A stretch of DNA of 6,463 nt from CAADGN01 sp035443945 (GTDB lineage: Bacteria; Planctomycetota; Phycisphaerae; Phycisphaerales; UBA1924): NCBI GenBank assembly GCA_035443945.1, contig DAOMNQ010000112.1, forward strand, positions 1-6,463, written 5' to 3'. Position numbers and translations under genes: made by a program. The notes beneath the pieces are model-generated. The model worked only from the letters and a program-made list of their open reading frames with translations. It was not told the origin of the DNA and ran no database searches. Each line of letters begins with the position of its first letter. Position 1 is the stretch's first letter. Positions 1 to 5,818 of this stretch are shown one piece after another.

Positions 1-407
1 TCGCCGACCGTGTAGACGGGGTTGAGGCTCGTCATCGGCTCCTGGAAGATCATGGCGATGTCGTTGCCTCGGACCTCGCGCATCTGGCGGTTGTTCAGGC
101 GGACGAGATCGACGGGGCCGTGCTCGGAACGGAAGTTGATCGAGCCGCGATCGAACCTGCCGGGCGGGCGCGGGATCAGTTGGAGCATGCTCATGGCCGT
201 GACGCTCTTGCCGCAGCCGGACTCGCCGACGACGGCGAGGGTCTGCCGTGGGTAGATCGTCATGCGCACGCCGTCGACGGCCTGGATGCGCGGTCCGGAG
301 CCGTTGTCGAACGAGACTGCCAGGTTGTCGACGCGGACGATGGGCGTGCTCTCGTCCGTCGCCGGAGCGGTGTGCCTGGATCGGGCGCTGGTGGCGTTGG
401 CGGTCAT
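1..407 (-). CDS. OppD/DppD-type peptide ABC transporter ATPase, N-terminal part (cut by left window edge)
   Basis: The first 135 residues of a cytoplasmic nucleotide-binding subunit that would hydrolyse ATP to drive a peptide-family importer. The start is ATG at 407, with AGGAG (413-417) five bases upstream. After about 20 Ser/Thr/Ala-rich residues, a beta strand (IVRVDNLAVSFDNG, about 23-36) leads to the Walker A motif GESGCGKS at 61-68. The Q-loop follows at 121-130, FQEPMTSLNP, a wording typical of the OppD/DppD (COG0444) branch. The signature, Walker B and H-loop regions lie outside the window, so activity cannot be judged. Where relatives often have a PGE-like turn before the Walker A strand, this protein has PRQ (53-55), a small deviation. 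It lies 18 nt after the OppC-type permease stop and is surely co-transcribed. The family is firm; the substrate is unknown, so I give no oppD or dppD symbol. An OppF-type partner is expected just beyond the left edge. Confidence 0.95.
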   Translation of the reverse strand, partial: MTANATSARSRHTAPATDESTPIVRVDNLAVSFDNGSGPRIQAVDGVRMTIYPRQTLAVVGESGCGKSVTAMSMLQLIPRPPGRFDRGSINFRSEHGPVDLVRLNNRQMREVRGNDIAMIFQEPMTSLNPVYTVG

Positions 408-412
408 CGTCG

Positions 413-417
413 CTCCT
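413..417 (-). promoter_or_regulatory. Ribosome binding site of the ATPase gene
   Basis: AGGAG on the minus strand, five bases before the ATG at 407. It sits in the 18-nt spacer after the permease stop (TGA, 426-428). It supports this ATG over internal Met codons and suggests independent ribosome loading on a shared mRNA. Confidence 0.75.
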
Positions 418-425
418 GCGTGTGT

Positions 426-2189
426 TCAGACTCGGGCCTTCTTGAGTTTCGGGTCGATGGCGTCGCGCAAGGCCTCTCCGATGAGGTTGTAGGCAAGGAC
501 GGTGAAGAAGATCGCGGCGCCGGGGAAGAGCGCGAGCCACGGCACGAAGTCGCCGACCTGGTTGTTGGCGTCGCTCAGCAGGCGCCCCCACGAGGCCTGG
601 TTGGCCGGGCCGAGACCGAGGAAACTCAGGATCGCCTCGGCGAGGATGGCGGCGGCGATGGCGAAGGAGGCGTCCACGAGCACGGGCGTGACGCCGTTGG
701 GGAGCATGTGCTTGAAGAGGATCGAGCGCAGGGGGAGGCCGACCGCGCGCGCGGACTGGACGAAGTCCTGCCCTCGGAGTTTGTAGAACTCGGCGCGGAT
801 GAACCGTGCCGCGCCGGTCCATGAGACGCACCCGATGATGACCATCATCACGTAAGTGTTGCGGGGCAGGACGGCCGCGGCGACGATGAGCAGGAAGAGG
901 ACGGGGATCGCCATGAAGACCTCGACGACGCGGTAGAGGAGCATGTCCACCCACCCGCCGAAGTAGCCCATCAGCGCGCCCATCGTGACGCCAATGAGAA
1001 CGGCGATGCCCGTCGAGACGAGGCCGATGGAGATCGAGAGCCGGCAGGCGTGCAGCATCTGGCTCAGCACGTCCTGGCCGATCGAGTCTGTGCCCAGCCA
1101 GAACTTCGCACGACCGAGCGACTCGAGCCAGGTGAGCACGTCGCGCGCGGACTGGAACTCGCCCCGGTCGCGGCGCGACTCGAACTCGGCGAGGAGTTCC
1201 GCGGGCGATCGGGGCAGCAGGGCCGCGTTGGTCCGCAGGTGCACGCCGAGCGAGGCGGCGAGTCCCTCGGTCAGGGGCGTTTCACCGAGCAACGGATCTG
1301 TCGGCCGCGTGCGGACCTGCCAGCGCGGATCGTCCTGAAAGCCGCCGACGCCGAGTTCTCTCGCGAGGTCCTGCGCCAGGCCGTCGATGATCGCCGACAT
1401 CGGTGTGGAGCGCGGCGGCTGAAGATCGAGCGAGGTCGAGCCTTGGCCGGGGGAGTAGGGGATGAGGGTGTGGAGGGTGCGAATCTCGCCGCGGGCTTCG
1501 CGGGCGCGATAGGTGAACGACGGGATCGGGTCGTGCCACGTGAGGAGAACGCTCAGTCCCGCGACGAGCGCGGCGCATGCGACCGGGAGCAGGCGGGAGA
1601 CCAATGCCTCCAGGAACGGGATGAACAGCACGGGCAGCGAGACGAGGAGCATGACCACGCCTGTGCACACCCAGCGGAACGAGGCGTCCGCTCGCATCGA
1701 GCGCATCCAGTCCGGGGCGTCGGCGGACTGGAAGGCAGCACGCACACCGGCGCACGCGGCGACGATGAGCGCGGCCTGCAAGGAGCAGACGAACAGCACG
1801 CCCAGTCGCTTCGAGCGCGGCGCGGGCAGAGGCAGCAGGAGCGCCGCGCCCCAGGCGACCGCGCCCAGGGCGAGCAGGGCGTCGGTCGGGCCGAGGTGGT
1901 CGAACATCGGGGAGTGGACCCGCTGCACGCTCCCGTCCGGGCCGAGTTCCCACAGGAGGATCGGGTGCCCGCTGGCGATGAACGGCGCGAAGACGGCGAA
2001 GAACACGACGATCGCCAGCCAGCACAGTCCGAGCAACGCGCCGGGACGCCGCACGACGCGCGCCCACGCCTCGGTCCAGAACCCTTGCGCGGGCTGGTGG
2101 CCGATGCCCTGCATCAGTTGCACGCCCGTCACGGCCTCGGCCGGGCCGACGGCACGCACGACCTGCTGATTGTTGTCGCCGGTGGTCAT
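426..2189 (-). CDS. OppC/DppC-type ABC permease with four extra predicted membrane helices and a long extracytoplasmic loop
   Basis: A 587-aa inner-membrane channel subunit, against roughly 280-340 aa for most OppC/DppC proteins. The first membrane helix is about 51-73. The core resumes with FWLGTDSIGQDVLSQML (363-379), matching the family's HxLGTDxxGRDVLSR. It carries the ATPase-contacting EAA loop at about 479-500 (SARAVGL, then KHMLPN) and ends with NLIGEALRDAIDPKLKK. Between these lie about 280 added residues: hydrophobic segments near 103-121, 129-148, 172-194 and 198-217, then a mostly polar stretch to 362. An even number of added helices keeps the core topology, and Arg/Lys at 125-128 and Arg199 fit cytoplasmic turns. 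IPYSP (243-247) followed by LQPP (256-259) resembles the segment that, in YejE-like relatives, comes just before the LGTD motif; here about 100 residues intervene. The ATG is one base after the OppB-type stop. The family is secure; the role of the insertion is unknown. Confidence 0.93.
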   Translation of the reverse strand: MTTGDNNQQVVRAVGPAEAVTGVQLMQGIGHQPAQGFWTEAWARVVRRPGALLGLCWLAIVVFFAVFAPFIASGHPILLWELGPDGSVQRVHSPMFDHLGPTDALLALGAVAWGAALLLPLPAPRSKRLGVLFVCSLQAALIVAACAGVRAAFQSADAPDWMRSMRADASFRWVCTGVVMLLVSLPVLFIPFLEALVSRLLPVACAALVAGLSVLLTWHDPIPSFTYRAREARGEIRTLHTLIPYSPGQGSTSLDLQPPRSTPMSAIIDGLAQDLARELGVGGFQDDPRWQVRTRPTDPLLGETPLTEGLAASLGVHLRTNAALLPRSPAELLAEFESRRDRGEFQSARDVLTWLESLGRAKFWLGTDSIGQDVLSQMLHACRLSISIGLVSTGIAVLIGVTMGALMGYFGGWVDMLLYRVVEVFMAIPVLFLLIVAAAVLPRNTYVMMVIIGCVSWTGAARFIRAEFYKLRGQDFVQSARAVGLPLRSILFKHMLPNGVTPVLVDASFAIAAAILAEAILSFLGLGPANQASWGRLLSDANNQVGDFVPWLALFPGAAIFFTVLAYNLIGEALRDAIDPKLKKARV

Positions 2190-2190
2190 G

Positions 2191-3723
2191 TCAGTTGTAC
2201 GAGATTCGAGGATCGGCCAGGGCGTACAGAATGTCGGCGAGCAGCAGGGCGAGCATGTTGATCAGGCCCACGATCAGGGCGTTGGCGAGCAGCACCTCGC
2301 GGTCGCGCAGGAAGATCGCCTCGATGATGAGGCTGCCCATGCCGGGCACGGAGAAGATGCGCTCGACCACGACCGAGCCGCCGAGCATGGCGGGGAAGAC
2401 GCTGACGAACATCGTGATCAGCGGCAGGAGGCTGTTGCGGAAGACGTGGCGCAGGACGATGTCCTTGCCGGAGACGCCCTTGGCCTTGGCCGTGCGGACG
2501 TAGTCGGCGTTGAAGTTGTCGAGCATGGCGGCGCGGGTCTGCTTGCTCAGCACGGCGAACCCGCCGTAGACGAGGCAGGCGACCGGGAGCGCGACGTGCC
2601 AGAGCGTGTCGAGCAGGTAGCCTCGCTGCCAGACGCCGGAGTCGAGACGTGTCGGGAGGAACGTGTAGTTCGCCGCGTCGTTCGAGTGCAGCCCGGCGAC
2701 CGGAAACGCGCCGAGGCCCGTGACCTGGTTCGCCAGGTAGCCCATCGCCAGCACGCCCGCCCACACGACGGGCACCGACCACAGCGCGACGAAGAACGCG
2801 CCGGAGAACACGTCGAACCACGACCCCTGGCGCGTCGCGGCCAGCATGCCGGTCGGGATCGCCACGGCGTAGATGATCGGGAAGGCGAGCAGGTTCAGCA
2901 TGAGCGTGACGGGCAGCGCATCGCGGATGAGGGCGGAGACCGGGCGCGAGCGGCTGAACGACATGCCGAGGTCCGGCGCGGCGACCCAGACGACGCCGGA
3001 GATGCCGAAGCCGGCCTGCGGGAACGGGCGGGCCGCGAAGACGGCCTCCAGGCGCGCGAGCGACTGCTGGGCCGCCTGGTACGCCTCGCGCATGGCGGCG
3101 AATCGCTCGACGACCTGCTCGTCGTCCGCGCCAGGGACTGAGCCTCTCGGAACCGACCGCTGGGAGAAATCCCTGAGCGTGCCGTCGTCCTTCACGAGCG
3201 AGCCGCGCCCGGCCTCGCGCAGGCGCTCGCCGAGGGCGAGTTCGAACTCGGTCTTTGCGCGGAGGTAGGCAAACCTCGCTCTCGCGTAGTCATTGGAGGC
3301 ACGCCGGTAGGCCCGCGTCTTGTCCTCGGCGGTCGTGTTCGGATCGAAGGCGAACGACTCACGCTCGGCGCGCGGGAGTTCGTCGATGTAGAGCCACCAC
3401 GCGGGCATGGGCTTGACGCTCTTGGGCGGGCGGACGACCTCGCCGCCGGGGACTACCTGGTCGCGTGTGCCGAACTTGATGGGGCTGACGCGGGCGAGCC
3501 AGCGGAGGTACTGGAGGAGGACGGGGTCGTCGAGGCCGTAGCGGTCCTCGAGGTAGGCCTGCTGCGCGGCGCGCGTGCTTGAGTCCATCTGCCCGCCTGC
3601 GGCGACGGTGAGGGCCGCGCCGATGCCGCCGGGGCTGGCCGCGACGAGCAGGAACACCAGCAGCGTCATCCCGATCACGGTCGGGACCATCAGCAGCAGG
3701 CGTCTGAGGATGTAGGTCGTCAC
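2191..3723 (-). CDS. OppB/DppB-type ABC permease with a periplasmic helical insertion
   Basis: A 510-aa inner-membrane channel subunit; usual family length is about 306-340 aa. The N-terminus MTTYILRRLLLMVPTVIG and first helix (about 9-29) are classic DppB/OppB (COG0601). The early extracytoplasmic part (YGLDDPVLLQYLRWL, 62-76) is normal. The usual continuation DLGMSFSRSRPVSALIRDALPVTL arrives only at 251-274, so about 170 residues are inserted. The insertion holds two amphipathic helices: Y139, A142, Y146, A149, Y153, A156, F160 and V204, F208, M211, Y215, A218, L222, L225, F229 follow 3-4 spacing. The core then runs to the EAA loop at about 408-437 (YVRTAKAKGVSGKDIVLRH, RNSLLPL) and ends ADPRISYN. 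The start is GTG at 3723 with GGAG eight bases upstream; it lies 54 nt after the binding-protein stop. It should pair with the OppC-type permease one base downstream. The family is certain; the ligand is not. Confidence 0.94.
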   Translation of the reverse strand: MTTYILRRLLLMVPTVIGMTLLVFLLVAASPGGIGAALTVAAGGQMDSSTRAAQQAYLEDRYGLDDPVLLQYLRWLARVSPIKFGTRDQVVPGGEVVRPPKSVKPMPAWWLYIDELPRAERESFAFDPNTTAEDKTRAYRRASNDYARARFAYLRAKTEFELALGERLREAGRGSLVKDDGTLRDFSQRSVPRGSVPGADDEQVVERFAAMREAYQAAQQSLARLEAVFAARPFPQAGFGISGVVWVAAPDLGMSFSRSRPVSALIRDALPVTLMLNLLAFPIIYAVAIPTGMLAATRQGSWFDVFSGAFFVALWSVPVVWAGVLAMGYLANQVTGLGAFPVAGLHSNDAANYTFLPTRLDSGVWQRGYLLDTLWHVALPVACLVYGGFAVLSKQTRAAMLDNFNADYVRTAKAKGVSGKDIVLRHVFRNSLLPLITMFVSVFPAMLGGSVVVERIFSVPGMGSLIIEAIFLRDREVLLANALIVGLINMLALLLADILYALADPRISYN

Positions 3724-3731
3724 GTCGGCGG

Positions 3732-3735
3732 CTCC
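3732..3735 (-). promoter_or_regulatory. Ribosome binding site selecting the GTG start of the OppB-type permease
   Basis: GGAG on the minus strand, eight bases before the GTG at 3723. With the canonical MTTYILRRLL N-terminus it decides this non-ATG start. The rest of the 54-nt spacer from the binding-protein stop (TAG, 3778-3780) is very GC-rich and shows no convincing terminator with a T-run. Confidence 0.6.
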
Positions 3736-3777
3736 GGGGTCGCACGGTCGGGGCGGGCGCGGGATCGCGGCGAACGT

Positions 3778-5751
3778 CTACGGCATGACCCAGAGGTCGT
3801 AGTACTCAAGCCCGCTCGCGTATTCCTGGAAGTTCCGGGTCCGCTGGGTGATGAACCGCAGCCAGGGGAGTTCGCTCAGGTAGGTGTACGGCTGCTCCTC
3901 GTGGAAGTGCCGGTGCAGTTCGCGCCAGACGAGCATGCGCTTGTCGAAGTCCAGCGTCCGCCTGCCCTCCTCGATGAGCCGGTCGGCCTCGGGGCTGGCC
4001 CACTGGATGAAGTTGTCGCCCTGGTTCTGGATGGAAGACGAGTGCCAGATCTGGTTCGGGTCGTTCTCCGGCGCGGAGGCCGACCACGCGAAGGTGATGG
4101 CGTCGAAGTCGCGCGCGTTGAGCGTCGATTGCAGGACGGACCAGTCGATGGGGCGGAGCGTCAGGCGGATGCCGACCTCCGCCATTGCCTGCTGGAGATA
4201 CGTCACCATCTGGAGCGTGCTCTCCGAGCCTTGGCCGAAGGTGATCTCGAACTCGAACGGCTCGCCGGCGTCGTTGACCATCACGCCGCCGCGGTTGCGC
4301 CAGCCTGCCTCTTCGAGGAGCCGCACAGCACGTTCGGGGTCGTAGGGCCAGGGCGTGACCTCCGGGTCGGCCTGCGGCGTGGAACTGAGGAAGGGGCCGG
4401 TGGCGGGCCGGCTCAGGTTCTTCTCGATGTCGCGGCGGATGCGCTCGCGGTCGATGAGCATCGTCATCGCCTGGCGGACGCGCTTGTCGTGGAAGGGCGT
4501 GGCGCGGCGGTTGTTCCGCAGGCCGCACTGCCACGCGATGAACGAGTACCCGCCCTGCATGTTGTACCATTTGCGGGCCTCGAACCGCTCGCCGAAGCGC
4601 GGATCGTTCGACTTGATGTCGAACTGCGCGCCGGTGGGCCGCATCATGTCGCCCTGCCCGCTCTCGAAGGCGGTCAGGCGGGCGAGGCTGTCCTGGATCG
4701 TCTTGAATCGGATCGAATCCAGCGGGGGGCGCGGGCCCCAGTAGAGGTCATTGCGCACCAGCACGATGTCCGACGGCGGCGTCCACTGGTCGTCCACGCT
4801 CACCCTCGCCAGCCGGAACGGGCCTGAGCCAACGGCGAGGCCCGTGGACTGATTGAACGTGGCGGGCGACTCGATCCATGCCTCGTAGACGGACTTGGGC
4901 AGGATCTTGTGCCCGAAGGCCTGCGCGAGGTTGTCGAAGCGCGGCTCCTTGAAGTGGTACTCGATGACCTTGCTGGTCGCGGGGTCGCCGATGACCTCGA
5001 GTCGGGACATCGCGTTGTAGACGCTGCGGAATCGTTCGGCCTCGATCTCGGCGTTGAAGAGGAGTTCCTCGAAGGTCCAGCGCACGTCCTCGGCGAGCAC
5101 GGGGTCGCCGTTGCTGAAGCGGGCGGCGTCGCGGACCTTCACGCGCAGCCACATGCCGTTGGGGTCGTACTGCCACGCCTCGGCGAGCCTCCCGCGGAGT
5201 GCGAGCGTCTGCGGGTCGTACCATCCGAGGCTCTCGGTGATGAGGTCGACGACGCGCCGGCCGTAGACGTCGGCGTAGAGGAAGGGCGTGATCTTGGAGG
5301 GCTGTCCCTCGAAGATCTCGATGAACTCGCCGCCGGGGCTGAATCCTTCCTGCTCGTAGGGATCGACCGAGAAGTCCCATGGCGTGGCAACGGTGACGGG
5401 GACGCCGTCCCTTGCCCATGCGGCTGCCGCGCGCCGCGTCGGGGTGATCGGGGCGTCGGGGACTACCGGGTCGGCCTCCGACCGGACGACGGCGACGCCT
5501 GCGTCGAGTTGCCGTTGGATGCCGGCGAGGCCGCTCTCTATGGCGTCGAGCTGGGCCTGATCGATGGCGCCGGTGTCGAGTTGCCGCTGGATGCGGGCGA
5601 GGCTGCTCTCGATGGAGTTGAGTTGGGCCTGGGTGGTCCGGAGGTCCTTCCACTTTCGGTCGTCCTGGACCATGCCGAGCCAGAGGCTCAGGCCGACGCC
5701 GAGGAGGAGGACGAGGAAGATGAAGTCCTTGAGGCCGAACTTGTTCTGCAT
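3778..5751 (-). CDS. Membrane-anchored family 5 solute-binding protein with coiled-coil stalk
   Basis: A 657-aa extracytoplasmic ligand-binding subunit of the SBP_bac_5 (peptide/nickel, cluster C) family. ATG at 5751 is preferred because GAGAGGG sits six bases upstream. Residues 9-28 are hydrophobic and follow two lysines, giving N-in orientation. There is no lipobox Cys (the only Cys is 409) and no clear signal peptidase site, so the protein probably stays tethered. Residues 41-83 hold two copies of a 19-residue heptad unit, then a Pro/Ala-rich linker (about 93-111). The binding domain starts near 118. Family landmarks are LAEAWQYDPNGMWLRVKVRD (189-208) with FSNGDPVLAEDVRWTFEEL (212-230), GSGPFRL (308-314), PFHDKRVRQAMTMLIDRERI (419-438), DPERAVRLLEEAGW (471-484) and GDNFIQWASPEADRLIEEG (578-596). 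It lies between two permease genes, 67 nt after one and 54 nt before the next. The ligand cannot be read from sequence: peptides are the family default, but relatives bind oligosaccharides, nickel chelates or microcin-like compounds. Confidence 0.92.
   Translation of the reverse strand: MQNKFGLKDFIFLVLLLGVGLSLWLGMVQDDRKWKDLRTTQAQLNSIESSLARIQRQLDTGAIDQAQLDAIESGLAGIQRQLDAGVAVVRSEADPVVPDAPITPTRRAAAAWARDGVPVTVATPWDFSVDPYEQEGFSPGGEFIEIFEGQPSKITPFLYADVYGRRVVDLITESLGWYDPQTLALRGRLAEAWQYDPNGMWLRVKVRDAARFSNGDPVLAEDVRWTFEELLFNAEIEAERFRSVYNAMSRLEVIGDPATSKVIEYHFKEPRFDNLAQAFGHKILPKSVYEAWIESPATFNQSTGLAVGSGPFRLARVSVDDQWTPPSDIVLVRNDLYWGPRPPLDSIRFKTIQDSLARLTAFESGQGDMMRPTGAQFDIKSNDPRFGERFEARKWYNMQGGYSFIAWQCGLRNNRRATPFHDKRVRQAMTMLIDRERIRRDIEKNLSRPATGPFLSSTPQADPEVTPWPYDPERAVRLLEEAGWRNRGGVMVNDAGEPFEFEITFGQGSESTLQMVTYLQQAMAEVGIRLTLRPIDWSVLQSTLNARDFDAITFAWSASAPENDPNQIWHSSSIQNQGDNFIQWASPEADRLIEEGRRTLDFDKRMLVWRELHRHFHEEQPYTYLSELPWLRFITQRTRNFQEYASGLEYYDLWVMP
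5503..5631 (-). repeat. Two-copy in-frame tandem repeat encoding the coiled-coil stalk of the binding protein
   Basis: Two 57-bp copies (5503-5559 and 5575-5631) recur with a period of 72 bp, or 24 codons, and match at 50 of 57 positions by hand count. They encode residues 41-59 and 65-83 of the binding protein, QAQLNSIESSLARIQRQLD and QAQLDAIESGLAGIQRQLD (15 of 19 identical). Each copy has hydrophobic residues in strict 3-4 spacing (L44, I47, L51, I54, L58; L68, I71, L75, I78, L82), the mark of a coiled coil. The period of 24 rather than 21 implies a stutter between copies. The high nucleotide similarity points to a fairly recent internal duplication. Confidence 0.9.
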
Positions 5752-5757
5752 CGGACG

Positions 5758-5764
5758 CCCTCTC
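5758..5764 (-). promoter_or_regulatory. Ribosome binding site of the solute-binding protein
   Basis: GAGAGGG on the minus strand, six bases before the ATG at 5751. It decides the start: an in-frame TTG at 5814 would add 21 Arg/Pro-rich residues ahead of the membrane anchor and would overlap the spacer almost up to the upstream stop. Confidence 0.7.
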
Positions 5765-5790
5765 TGTGGCTGCCGCACCGGTGGCGGCGC

Positions 5791-5802
5791 GGGATCGATC
5801 CC
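5791..5802 (-). other. 12-bp perfect palindrome in the spacer before the binding-protein gene
   Basis: GGGATCGATCCC is its own reverse complement. In mRNA it could form only a short four-base-pair hairpin with a UCGA loop. Nearby, CACCGGTG (5776-5783) is also palindromic and GCCGC/GCGGC (5772-5776 with 5784-5788) could form a five-base-pair stem. Possible roles are an operator half of local regulation, or an mRNA element setting binding-protein levels apart from the permeases. Such short palindromes also arise by chance in GC-rich DNA, and no T-run follows, so it is not called a terminator. Confidence 0.2.
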
Positions 5803-5818
5803 CCTGCGGGACAACAGA

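Noticed and set aside
1050..2261. Long plus-strand open frame (403 codons) opposite the OppC-type permease
   Set aside because: It is antisense to a gene with clear family motifs, and its product is Arg/Glu/Gly/His-rich with no motif or membrane pattern, as expected for a mirror frame in GC-rich DNA.
2170..3141. Plus-strand open frame (323 codons) opposite the OppB-type permease
   Set aside because: Its composition is the same charged low-complexity kind (many Arg, Asp, Glu, His, Gly), with no recognisable fold and complete overlap with a well-supported gene.
3724..3777. Terminator in the spacer between the binding protein and the OppB-type permease
   Set aside because: The 54 nt are GC-rich but show no convincing long stem and no T-run; the tight gene spacing argues for read-through.
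3901..4827. Plus-strand open frame (308 codons) opposite the binding protein
   Set aside because: It is antisense to conserved SBP_bac_5 motifs and has no plausible domain of its own.
426..5751. Assignment as a YejABEF (microcin C) importer
   Set aside because: The IPYSP...LQPP segment recalls YejE, but the same wording occurs more widely among OppC-type proteins. Nothing in the binding protein fixes the ligand, so only the broad Opp/Dpp family is claimed.
3778..5814. Longer binding-protein start at a TTG (5814)
   Set aside because: It would add 21 Arg/Pro-rich residues before the membrane anchor, whereas the ATG at 5751 has a good ribosome binding site six bases upstream.
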